Source of the DNA: a bacterium
GTDB taxonomy: Bacteria; Chloroflexota; Anaerolineae; Caldilineales; Caldilineaceae
Assembly: GCA_016124945.1 (NCBI GenBank)
Contig: WGMT01000041.1
Span: 62,001 to 126,000, forward strand
Direction of reading: 5' to 3'
DNA length: 64,000 nt
Below, in pieces: positions 26,660-34,770 of this stretch; position 1 is the stretch's first letter; each line of letters begins with the position of its first letter. The notes under the pieces were generated by a model. The model ran no database searches. It worked only from the letters and a program-made list of their open reading frames with translations, and was not told the DNA's origin. A program made the translations under genes and the position numbers.

Positions 26660-28894
26660 ATGCTGCGAAATCGAATGTGGATGTTGCTGAGCCTACTGCT
26701 GGCGGCGATGTTGGTTTTTGCTGCCTGTGGTGGTGCGGAGGAACCGGCTGCAGAGCCGACAACGGCGGCCCCCGCGGCAGCTGATGTACCGGCCGAGAGC
26801 GAAGGACCACTCCAGGTTGCCTTCGTCTATGTCGCCCCCATCGGTGATCTTGGCTGGAGCTGGGCCCACGATCAAGGACGTCAGTTTGTTGAAGCCGAAT
26901 TGGGCGACGGTGTAGAGACCGCCTTCGTGGAAAATGTGCCTGAAGGGCCCGATGCCGAACGTGTGATCCGCGACTTTGCCCAGCGTGGTTACGATCTGAT
27001 CATCACCACCAGCTTCGGCTACATGGATCCGACCCTGACTGTGGCCGAAGAGTTCCCCGACATTCATTTTGTACACGTTTCGGGCTTTAAGACAGCCCCC
27101 AACATGAGCACCGCCTTTGGCCGCATGTACCAGCCCCGCTACCTTAGCGGCCTCGTGGCGGGCAGCATGACCGAGAGCAACATCGTCGGTTATGTCGCCG
27201 CCTTCCCCATCCCTGAAGTGATCCGCGGCATCAATGCCTTCACCCTGGGTGTCAAAGAAGCCAATCCCGACGCCGAAGTGCGTGTGGTGTGGACAAACAC
27301 CTGGTTTGGCCCACCCCAAGAAAAGGAAGCCGCCGAAGCGCTACTCGACCAGGGCGCAGACGTCATCGCCCAGCACCAGGACACGACTGAGCCGCAGAAA
27401 GCTGCGTCTGATCGCGATGCTTACGGCATCAGCTACAACAGCCCCATGCTCGACTTCGTGGGCGATGCCGTCCTCACTGGACCGGTGTGGAACTGGGGAC
27501 CTGTCTACCTGAGCTTTGCTGAGTCGGTCATAGATGGTTCGTGGGAAACGCAGCAGCTTTGGGGTGGCCTGGACACCGGTTTGGTTGACCTGGCGCCCTA
27601 CAGCCCCAACGTCCCCGCGGACGTGATTGAGATGGTGGACGCCAAGAAGGCCGCCCTCACCGCCGGCGAAACCGACGTCTTCTGTGGCCCGCTCACCGGC
27701 CAGAACGGCGTGGAATTCCTAGCCGAAGGCGAATGTATGACCGATGCGCAGATGCTCAATATGGATTGGTTCGTGGATGGTGTGGTGGGCGATGCGCCCG
27801 CTGACGCCGCCCCAATCGAAGGCCAGCCTGCGCCTGAAGCCGCCCCAGCGGAAGCAGCACCGACGGCCACCCCTGCCGCCGAAGAAGAAGCCATGAGCGG
27901 CGAACTGCCCCGTGTGGCCTTTGTCTACGTCGGCCCGGTGGGCGACCTGGGTTGGAGCTATGCCCACGATCAAGGACGCCTTGCTCTGGAAGAGATGGGT
28001 GTGGAGACGGCCTACAGCGAACTGGTCGGCGAAGGCCCCGATGCTGCGCGTGTCATCCGCACCTATGCCAGCCAGGGGTACGATCTCATCTTCGCCACCA
28101 GCTTCGGCTACATGGACAGTGTCATCGAAGTGGCAACGGAGTTCCCCGATGTAAAGTTTGAGCACGCCACCGGCTACCAGACGGCAGACAACGTGGGCAT
28201 CTACGATGGCCGCGGCTACCAGGGCTGGTATCTGGCCGGCATCGTGGCGGGCGAGATGACCGAATCCAACGTGATCGGTTACATTGCCCCGTACCCCATC
28301 GCCGAAGTGGTGCGTAACCTCAACGCCTTTGCGCTGGGCGCGCAGTCGGTGAACCCCGATGTGGAAGTGCGCCCCGTCTGGATCTTCTCCTGGTTCGATC
28401 CGCCCAAGGAACGTGAAGCCGCTCAGGCCTTGATCGACGCCGGCGTTGACGTCGTCGCCCGTGAGAGCGACAGCGTCGAGCCCGACAAGCTGGCCGAAGA
28501 GGCGGGCGTCTATGCCATCGGCTACAACGCCGTCAGCAGCGACGTTGCGCCTAACGCCGTCCTCACGGCGCCGATCTGGGACTGGCGCGTGATCTACGAG
28601 AAGAAAGTCCAGGACGTTGCCAACGGCACGTGGACGAACGAGCCCATCTGGTGGGGCATGGCTGAAGGTGTCCTCGACCTGGCGCCCATCGCCGACTTCG
28701 TCCCCGAAGAGGTGAAGGCCAACGTTGAAGCGCAGAAAGCCGCCATTATCGCTGGCGAATTCCAGCCCTTCTGCGGCCCCATCAACGACAACAGCGGCGA
28801 AACCCGTGTCGCCGAAGGTGAATGTATGGACGATATGGCGTTGTTGGGCTTTGATTGGTTGGTTGAAGGCGTGACCGGAGAGATTCCCCAGTAG
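26660..28894 (+). CDS. Tandem-duplicated BMP-family substrate-binding lipoprotein
   Basis: A 744-residue lipoprotein with a signal peptide and lipobox VFAAC (lipidated Cys23). It contains two complete BMP/PnrA-type periplasmic-binding domains, about 51-385 and 415-744, joined by an Ala/Pro/Glu-rich linker like the one after Cys23. Matching landmarks in both copies: VAFVYV..GDLGWS.AHDQGR, GPDA.RVIR, YDLI..TSFGYMD, VAGEMTESN and FCGP. Single-domain members bind nucleosides or related ligands for ABC import, so two binding sites per lipoprotein is unusual. Strong GAAGGAG precedes the ATG. The cognate ATPase follows after a repeat, but no permease is adjacent. Confidence 0.9.
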   Translation: MLRNRMWMLLSLLLAAMLVFAACGGAEEPAAEPTTAAPAAADVPAESEGPLQVAFVYVAPIGDLGWSWAHDQGRQFVEAELGDGVETAFVENVPEGPDAERVIRDFAQRGYDLIITTSFGYMDPTLTVAEEFPDIHFVHVSGFKTAPNMSTAFGRMYQPRYLSGLVAGSMTESNIVGYVAAFPIPEVIRGINAFTLGVKEANPDAEVRVVWTNTWFGPPQEKEAAEALLDQGADVIAQHQDTTEPQKAASDRDAYGISYNSPMLDFVGDAVLTGPVWNWGPVYLSFAESVIDGSWETQQLWGGLDTGLVDLAPYSPNVPADVIEMVDAKKAALTAGETDVFCGPLTGQNGVEFLAEGECMTDAQMLNMDWFVDGVVGDAPADAAPIEGQPAPEAAPAEAAPTATPAAEEEAMSGELPRVAFVYVGPVGDLGWSYAHDQGRLALEEMGVETAYSELVGEGPDAARVIRTYASQGYDLIFATSFGYMDSVIEVATEFPDVKFEHATGYQTADNVGIYDGRGYQGWYLAGIVAGEMTESNVIGYIAPYPIAEVVRNLNAFALGAQSVNPDVEVRPVWIFSWFDPPKEREAAQALIDAGVDVVARESDSVEPDKLAEEAGVYAIGYNAVSSDVAPNAVLTAPIWDWRVIYEKKVQDVANGTWTNEPIWWGMAEGVLDLAPIADFVPEEVKANVEAQKAAIIAGEFQPFCGPINDNSGETRVAEGECMDDMALLGFDWLVEGVTGEIPQ

Positions 28895-28994
28895 TGATTG
28901 GGGATTTGTGATTGGGGATTAGGCGATTGAGCGATTAGGGGATTGGGGATTGTATCGACGATCTGAAATCCCTTAATCGCCCAATCGCTTAATC
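28895..28994. repeat. Heptamer STRR inverted repeat between BMP and ATPase genes
   Basis: Direct heptamer run from 28895 (GTGATTG, GGGATTT, GTGATTG, GGGATTA). The arm 28917-28944 matches the complement of 28967-28994 at 25 of 28 positions. Situated inside the transport operon, it could lower expression of the ATPase relative to the lipoprotein. Confidence 0.75.
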
Positions 28995-29022
28995 TCATCT
29001 TTTGCATAGGAGATCCTGCCAC

Positions 29023-30543
29023 GTGACGACAAACCCCGCCCCCGCCCCCCCAGCCGTTGAAATGATTTCGGTTACGAAGCAGTTTCCTGGTGTGATTGCC
29101 AACCGGGACGCCTCTTTGACGGTGCGCAAGGGCGAGATCCACGCGCTGCTGGGCGAAAATGGCGCGGGGAAGTCGACGCTCATGAACGTGCTGGCAGGGT
29201 TGTACGTCCCCGAAGCGGGCGAGATCCGGCTGCATGGCCGCACGGTGACGATCCGTTCGCCCCGCGAAGCGTTTGGGCTGGGGATTGCCATGGTGCACCA
29301 ACACTTCAAACTGGTGATGAACCAGACGGTGGCCGAAAACATTATCCTCGGGCTGGACGATCCACGCTTTCATCTGGACATGGCGCGGGTGAAACGGCAG
29401 ATCGAGGAGGTGGGCCGCCAGTACGAGATCCACGTCGATCCCGATGCGTTTATCTGGCAGTTGAGCGTGGGCGAACAGCAGCGTGTAGAGATCCTCAAGG
29501 CATTGTATCGTGGGGCCGACATCCTGATTTTGGATGAGCCGACGGCTGTCCTCACGCCGCAAGAGGCCGATGCCCTGGGGCAGACGATGCAAAAGATCGT
29601 GGGTGAAGGCAAGACGATCATCTTCATTAGCCACAAATTAGATGAGGTGATCCGCTTCGCCAACGAGGTGACGGTGTTGCGCAAGGGTGAAGTCATCGCC
29701 ACCGAGCCTGTCACGGCGGACACGAGCACCAGTCACCTGGCTGAGATGATGGTGGGGCGGTCTATTGTCTTCCGCATTCAAAAAGAGGCGGTGGATGTGG
29801 GCGAAGTCTGTCTTTCTGTGCGCGGGCTAGAAGCGCTCAACGAAAAGCGCCTGTCTGCGTTGCGCAAGATGACCTTCGACATCCACCAAGGGGAGATTTT
29901 CGGCATTGCGGGTGTAGCAGGCAACGGTCAAAAAGAATTGGCCGAAGTGTTGACCGGGCTACGCCATGCCACAAGCGGATCGTTTGTGCTCAAGGGAAAG
30001 GCGTTGACCAACGCGCACCCCCGCGCCGTCATCGACGCCGGCATTGCGCATATCCCTGAAAGCCGCATCTACACAGGATCGGTGGGGGCGATGAGTGTGA
30101 GCGACAACATTGCGCTCAAGCATTATCGCGAAGGCGTGGGGCCTTTCTTGAATCGAAAAGGGCTGCGCGCCTTGAGCCGGCAATTGGTAGAATCGTTCAA
30201 TGTGGCGACACCCGGCATTGACACCCGCGCCGGGACGCTCTCGGGCGGCAACTTGCAGAAGCTGATCCTGGCACGTGAACTGACCACAAAGCCGACGCTG
30301 ATCATTGCCGCCCATCCTACGCAGGGGTTGGATGTGGGCGCGGCGGAAGCGGTGCGCAATCGGCTGCTTGAACAGCAGCAGCAAGGTGTGGCTGTCCTCT
30401 TAATTAGTGAAGATCTGGATGAACTCTTTAGCCTGTCTGATCGCATCGGCGTGATGTACGAAGGCCGGCTGATGGGGATTGTCCCCGCGGCAACGGCGAC
30501 GCGTGAAGAAGTGGGCCTGATGATGACGGGCAAAGGCAAGTAG
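29023..30543 (+). CDS. Double-ABC ATPase for nucleoside/simple-sugar uptake
   Basis: A 506-residue protein with two ABC domains, the NupO/RbsA/YufO arrangement that pairs with BMP lipoproteins. The first half has Walker A GENGAGKST, signature LSVGEQQRVEIL and Walker B ILILDEPTAVL. The second half has the usual degenerate P-loop GVAGNGQKEL, signature LSGGNLQKLILAREL and IIAAHPTQGLDVGA. It starts at GTG 29023, with AGGAG ten bases upstream. Its two permease partners (NupP/NupQ type) would normally follow; instead a small unrelated gene begins four bases after the stop. Confidence 0.92.
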   Translation: MTTNPAPAPPAVEMISVTKQFPGVIANRDASLTVRKGEIHALLGENGAGKSTLMNVLAGLYVPEAGEIRLHGRTVTIRSPREAFGLGIAMVHQHFKLVMNQTVAENIILGLDDPRFHLDMARVKRQIEEVGRQYEIHVDPDAFIWQLSVGEQQRVEILKALYRGADILILDEPTAVLTPQEADALGQTMQKIVGEGKTIIFISHKLDEVIRFANEVTVLRKGEVIATEPVTADTSTSHLAEMMVGRSIVFRIQKEAVDVGEVCLSVRGLEALNEKRLSALRKMTFDIHQGEIFGIAGVAGNGQKELAEVLTGLRHATSGSFVLKGKALTNAHPRAVIDAGIAHIPESRIYTGSVGAMSVSDNIALKHYREGVGPFLNRKGLRALSRQLVESFNVATPGIDTRAGTLSGGNLQKLILARELTTKPTLIIAAHPTQGLDVGAAEAVRNRLLEQQQQGVAVLLISEDLDELFSLSDRIGVMYEGRLMGIVPAATATREEVGLMMTGKGK

Positions 30544-30547
30544 CGAC

Positions 30548-31120
30548 GTGCTTCCGAATTCTCACATTGCGTACACCTGGGCAGCGCTTTCTCTGGCACA
30601 GGAACACCTCAATCTTTCCCCGGATGTGGATTACCGGCTGGCGGCGATAGCAGCCACCGGCCCTGATCTCATCGACAAACCGCTGGCGTGGGCCTACTTC
30701 TACAAACGCTACAAATCGGCTGTCCTCTTTGCGCATACGCTGCTGGTGCATCTGGGCGTGCTGTGGCTGGTTTTTCGCAAGTTTCCCCAATGGCGGATCT
30801 ACGGGCTGTCCTTTGTGGGCCACGCCGTATTGGATCGACTCTGGTTTTTCCCAAAAACTTTCTACTGGCCCTTCCGTGGTTGGCGTTTTCATGTGTGGGG
30901 CAAGCGCGGTTCTGAGCAGGCCGAAATCGGCAAAGCCTATTGGTATGCGTTCACCCGCCGTCCTGAGTTGTGGGGGTGGGAAGTGGGCGGCGTGATTGCC
31001 TTGGCCTGGTTCGTGTGGCGACACCGTCTATACCGCCGGCGGAACCTGCTCGATTTTGTCTTCACAGGACGGGTGAAGAGGGACGACGGACGACAGACGA
31101 CGGACGACAGACGACATTGA
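30548..31120 (+). CDS. Putative membrane metal-dependent hydrolase-like protein
   Basis: A 190-residue protein beginning at GTG 30548, four bases after the ABC gene. His and Asp residues in the pattern of YdjM/DUF457-type inner-membrane hydrolase-like proteins are visible: NSHIAYTW, GPDLIDKP, FAHTLLVHLG and GHAVLDRLWFFP. Two or three hydrophobic segments occur (about 65-80, 90-105, 150-165). The last dozen residues (RDDGRQTTDDRRH) are encoded by an STRR element, so the natural C-terminus has been extended or replaced by repeat DNA. The family assignment is tentative, and its relation to the ABC genes is unclear. Confidence 0.6.
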   Translation: MLPNSHIAYTWAALSLAQEHLNLSPDVDYRLAAIAATGPDLIDKPLAWAYFYKRYKSAVLFAHTLLVHLGVLWLVFRKFPQWRIYGLSFVGHAVLDRLWFFPKTFYWPFRGWRFHVWGKRGSEQAEIGKAYWYAFTRRPELWGWEVGGVIALAWFVWRHRLYRRRNLLDFVFTGRVKRDDGRQTTDDRRH

Positions 31121-31212
31121 CTCGCCCGATGAGGACGTGCTGATGCAGTCCACCGTTCAGCGACTTGCCGCTGAGATCAGATGCTTGACACGTCGTCCGT
31201 CGTCTGTCGTCC
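31081..31212. repeat. Heptamer STRR inverted repeat (GACGACG / GACGACA)
   Basis: Left arm is five alternating heptamers GACGACG and GACGACA from 31082. A 21-base stretch, 31088-31108, is perfectly complementary to 31192-31212. The 83-base interior has no protein-like frame. The left arm is translated as the C-terminus of the preceding gene. Confidence 0.8.
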
Positions 31213-31214
31213 AA

Positions 31215-31244
31215 TTGTTAGCTCGTTCGCGTCGGTGCTACAAT
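31215..31244 (+). promoter_or_regulatory. Promoter at the head of the glycan locus, possibly leaderless
   Basis: TTGTTA (31215-31220), an 18-base spacer and TACAAT (31239-31244) with TGC before it. The ATG of the flippase gene is at 31252, only seven bases after the -10 and with no Shine-Dalgarno between them, so transcription should start at or next to the start codon. Confidence 0.6.
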
Positions 31245-31251
31245 TCCCGCT

Positions 31252-32766
31252 ATGAGTTCACCCATTAAGCGCACGCCTTCATCTTCGGCTGACTCCCCCG
31301 CAAACGAGCCTGTTGTGCGCACTGATCGGCGCGTTTTGTTGAATACCAGCGCTTTGGCCGGTTCCAGTTTGTGGCGAATTGGGTTGAGTTTCGTTTTGCA
31401 ACTTTTCATCGCCAATCGGCTGGGCGCGGTTGGGCTTGGGCAGTACACCACGGCGCTGGCATACCTAAACGTGTGTCAAATTTTGAGCGAGTTGGGGTTG
31501 CCGCAGTTGCTGGTGCGCGATCTGGCGCATGAGCCACAGAAACGCCGTCATTACTTTCGGGTGGCACTAGGTCTACAACTTGGTGCGTCGTCCCTCATCG
31601 CTGTGATTCTTGCTGTCGTCCTGACCGTTTTTCAGCCTTTTCAGCCGGTGACGCAGGCGGCGTTGCTGGTAATCGTCATCTCGCTACCGTTCTTTGCCAT
31701 CTCATCGGTATGTGCTACAGTGTTCCAAGCCGGTGAGCGGATGGAATTGGTGATGTTGGTTGAGATGGTTGTAAATATCATCATCGCTGTGGGTAGCATT
31801 GCTGTGTTGTGGCGAGAAGGAACAGTCGTCCATCTGGCTGCGGTGATGATTGTCTCGCAGGCGTTTTCGGCCCTGATGTACTGGGCACTGCTCATGCGTA
31901 CGGGGATGTTGGTGAGGCAGTTGGGAGATGAGAAGTGGCATGATACAGTGCAGTTACTTTGGCGAAAGGCCCTGCCTTTTTATGGGCTCTCTCTTTCAAA
32001 TGTTTTGTTGCAGCGCGTTGATATCCTTTTGTTGAGTGTGATTGCCGGCGAGATCATAACGGGCGTGTACAGTGCTGCCTATCTGGTAGTGCGGGTATTT
32101 TTGGTCCTTAGTCAGACCTACTGGCAGGCCATCTATCCTACGCTAAGCCGTCTGCGTCATCAGATGTCAGAGCAGTCCTGGCGTTTAGCGACATTAGCCA
32201 TTCGTTATGGTTTGATGGGTCTTTTGCCGATCTCTGCGATTTTTAGTGGTGCAGCGGAGCCGCTGCTTGGTATGGTCTTTCGTGGAGAGGATTATGCTGC
32301 GTCGGTGCCTGTATTTGCGGTGTTGATCTGGACGCCGCCGTTGTTCCTGATTGCGTCTTTTGCTGTGAATTTGTTGCTGGTAGAAAGATACCCTCATCTC
32401 AGCTTGACGATTGCGTTGACTCACCTGTTAACGACATTGCTGCTGCTTCCTTCCTTCTCGGCGGTATGGGGTGCTTTGGGGGCTGCATATGCTGTGCTGA
32501 TAGCAGTCTGTTGTAGTGCAATTGTTGGTTTTGTGTGGATACGCTATGTACGCATAACAGTTTCACTTTCTTCTCGTTGGCCGCTGCTCGCGCTGGCAAC
32601 TCTGTCGATTCTCTTGGTGCAATACCTCTTTTCTCTCTTTGTGCCTGCCTCTTTGTGGCCACTTACTGCACTTGTTGCATTGAGTATTTACTTGGCTTTC
32701 TTATGGTATAGTGCCCTGTTTTCAATTCAAGACCTGATGCTTTTTAAGCGGGCTTTGCGAAAGTAA
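31252..32766 (+). CDS. Wzx-type oligosaccharide flippase (MOP superfamily)
   Basis: A 504-residue protein with 12-14 hydrophobic helices, similar in pattern to polysaccharide flippases that move lipid-linked oligosaccharides across the membrane. The N-terminal cytoplasmic stretch is Ser/Pro-rich; the first helix region NTSALAGSSLWRIGLSFVLQ and ANRLGAVGLGQYTTALAY is characteristic. A central RVDILLLSVIAGEIITGVYSA stretch matches the second half of the fold. It is the first gene of the plus-strand glycan locus. No Wzy-type polymerase is clearly recognisable nearby, and an ABC exporter is also present, so its substrate may differ from that of Wzm/Wzt. Confidence 0.87.
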   Translation: MSSPIKRTPSSSADSPANEPVVRTDRRVLLNTSALAGSSLWRIGLSFVLQLFIANRLGAVGLGQYTTALAYLNVCQILSELGLPQLLVRDLAHEPQKRRHYFRVALGLQLGASSLIAVILAVVLTVFQPFQPVTQAALLVIVISLPFFAISSVCATVFQAGERMELVMLVEMVVNIIIAVGSIAVLWREGTVVHLAAVMIVSQAFSALMYWALLMRTGMLVRQLGDEKWHDTVQLLWRKALPFYGLSLSNVLLQRVDILLLSVIAGEIITGVYSAAYLVVRVFLVLSQTYWQAIYPTLSRLRHQMSEQSWRLATLAIRYGLMGLLPISAIFSGAAEPLLGMVFRGEDYAASVPVFAVLIWTPPLFLIASFAVNLLLVERYPHLSLTIALTHLLTTLLLLPSFSAVWGALGAAYAVLIAVCCSAIVGFVWIRYVRITVSLSSRWPLLALATLSILLVQYLFSLFVPASLWPLTALVALSIYLAFLWYSALFSIQDLMLFKRALRK

Positions 32767-32890
32767 AAACAGGTCGTGGCTCAAATTCTGTGGTTTTCGA
32801 GCTAAGGCGAGCCTACAGAGATGGGTTCTAGTAGAGAAGTAGTCATGAAGAGCGTAGGCGTATGGTGGTGCATGTTTGGGTTAAGTGCCA

Positions 32891-32896
32891 TACAAT
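32891..32896 (+). promoter_or_regulatory. Possible -10 box for the first glycosidase-like gene
   Basis: TACAAT, 64 bases before the GTG at 32960. No good -35 is seen at 16-18 bases, so this is weak. Confidence 0.25.
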
Positions 32897-32959
32897 GGTT
32901 GCTTATATCCAGTCAAACGAGCCGGGTTGTTCAATGTTCATATCATCGGAAACTTCATT

Positions 32960-34591
32960 GTGAAAACTTGTCTAAAGATCATAAAGATACTGCCTGGTAA
33001 CCGGCATCTTCAAAGACTAGGACGTAGTAGTTGGTACATTGGTGGGTTGTTGCTGTTGCTAGCGTTGGGGCTCTTTTGGCGCGGGGACCAGTGGCGCTCA
33101 GTAGCTCATGCCGAAGAATTTGGTGTTCATCTAGATACGGACAGTCGCTCCGTTGCATCTATGCTGTCCACTCCATGGTTAATTCCTTTTGATGTCGACA
33201 CCACATCTGAATATTCTTTATCTGAAGATTCATCACAGGCTGATACGATGCTCTGCCGTTTTGGTGTCAACGCGCCCCATGGGCTGCGTGATTATCCAGT
33301 AGATGAACTACGCATGAGTTGGTATCAAAATTATGTGACCCGCCTCAACCCAGAGCGACCTAATGGGATGGATTTTATACAGACCATTCGGCTTTCTCAG
33401 ACAGGTGCAGATAGCTACGGTGTTGTTCCGTCAACTGCTGTAATCAGTCAGATTGCCGGTTCGAACCCTGGCGCTGCCTGGTTTGTTGGGAACGAACCAG
33501 ATCGGAAGTTTTATCAAGACGATGTTGAACCCCATGTTTATGCAAAAGCGTACCACGATCTTTATATGGTGATTAAGGCGGCAGATCCAACTGCCCGGGT
33601 TTTTGCGGGGTCCATTGTGCAGCCCACCCCTCTGCGCTTGATGTATCTCGATAAAATATTGAACGCCTACTCAGATAAATATCACAAGGCGATGCCTGTA
33701 GACGGATGGAGCATACACAATTTCGTGTTAAATGAAGCCAGTTGTGTGGCTTTTCCTGCTTCGGATTGCTGGGGCGCAGACATTCCGCCAGGTATTGATG
33801 CGACTGAAGGGTTGCGTGTCGATGTTCAAGACAATGACAACCTTGAGCTATTCATCGAACAGGTTGAGCGTTTCCGACATTGGATGTGGATTAACGGCTA
33901 TCGAGATACCCCTCTCTATTTGTCTGAATATGGGGTTTTGATGCCGGAGAATGCCGGCTTCAATCCAGACTTTACTACAGAGCGCGTCAGCCAGTTTATG
34001 CGGAGCACCTTTGATTATATGCTCACTGCGACTCATAATGAACAAGGCTATCCGCCTGATGGGAATCGTTTGGTGCAGCGTTTTTCCTGGTTCAGCACCG
34101 ACTATACGGCCTTTAATGGAACCCTTTTTGATGCAGACAGCAGGGGGTTCACCGGGCTAGGATTGGCCTATAAAGAGTACACCAATGCCATTCAAGAGAC
34201 AGTTGATTTCTTGCCAGTTCGGTTAATGACCCCAGTGGTTCCGCTTTATGATGGTAAGCCGATTACGTTTACGTTAACGGCGCAGATTGCCAATAGTGGC
34301 AATGGGTTGGCCCCTCAGTCTGTACAAGTGCGTTTTTACGATGGCGATCCAAATGCAGGTGGGGTTCAGATTGGTGAGACGCAATCAGTACAAGTCGCTG
34401 GATGTGGAAAAACTGCCTATGCCTCTGTAGATTGGCCTGATTTGAGTGTGGGCACTTACAAGGTGTACGTTGTTGTCAGCAGTGCACCCGAGAGTCTTGT
34501 TGAGACTGGTGAGGCGCTAAACAATAACGTATTGCAGCAGGATGTTTTGATCATTGCTGATCCTGTCTACTTGCCTATCGTTGGCCGGTAA
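32960..34591 (+). CDS. Secreted clan-A-like glycoside hydrolase with CARDB and YLP tail
   Basis: About 543 residues from the GTG at 32960 (an upstream in-frame GTG at 32885 is possible). A signal segment at about 24-40 ends near SVAHAEE. The middle looks like a TIM-barrel hydrolase: FVGNEPD gives a candidate acid/base Glu179 and LYLSEYG a candidate nucleophile Glu323, the clan GH-A layout. A CARDB-like beta domain (about 430-535) follows, and the protein ends in VYLPIVGR. It is paralogous to the protein at 39516-41174. Its substrate is unknown; the locus suggests the exported polysaccharide. No known GH family could be fixed by eye. Confidence 0.72.
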   Translation: MKTCLKIIKILPGNRHLQRLGRSSWYIGGLLLLLALGLFWRGDQWRSVAHAEEFGVHLDTDSRSVASMLSTPWLIPFDVDTTSEYSLSEDSSQADTMLCRFGVNAPHGLRDYPVDELRMSWYQNYVTRLNPERPNGMDFIQTIRLSQTGADSYGVVPSTAVISQIAGSNPGAAWFVGNEPDRKFYQDDVEPHVYAKAYHDLYMVIKAADPTARVFAGSIVQPTPLRLMYLDKILNAYSDKYHKAMPVDGWSIHNFVLNEASCVAFPASDCWGADIPPGIDATEGLRVDVQDNDNLELFIEQVERFRHWMWINGYRDTPLYLSEYGVLMPENAGFNPDFTTERVSQFMRSTFDYMLTATHNEQGYPPDGNRLVQRFSWFSTDYTAFNGTLFDADSRGFTGLGLAYKEYTNAIQETVDFLPVRLMTPVVPLYDGKPITFTLTAQIANSGNGLAPQSVQVRFYDGDPNAGGVQIGETQSVQVAGCGKTAYASVDWPDLSVGTYKVYVVVSSAPESLVETGEALNNNVLQQDVLIIADPVYLPIVGR

Positions 34592-34755
34592 CGAGAGCGA
34601 GCAAAATGCAGTGTCCCGAGCGCTTGACTTGAACAAGCCGACATAGAGCGTTCTGGTTTGAGAATTTCAGGCTAGGGCAGCGTTTATACTCTGGTGAGGC
34701 ACAACAGGATGAAAATACGCGTAAGACAGGCTGTTTTCGAGTCAGTCAGCAAGAC
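34592..34755. other. Gap before the first GT4 gene
   Basis: 164 bases without a gene. TATACT near 34686 could be a -10, but no matching -35 is visible. There is no clear terminator. Confidence 0.35.
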
Positions 34756-34770
34756 ATGAAGGAAACAGAG

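Noticed and set aside
26660..28894. Duplicated BMP domain as a simple assembly artefact
   Set aside because: The two halves have clearly diverged at the nucleotide and protein level, so they cannot be a collapsed or duplicated read region.
10275..31212. Insertion sequences or MITEs in the intergenic gaps
   Set aside because: No target-site duplications or shared terminal sequences; arms are different short tandem words in each gap.
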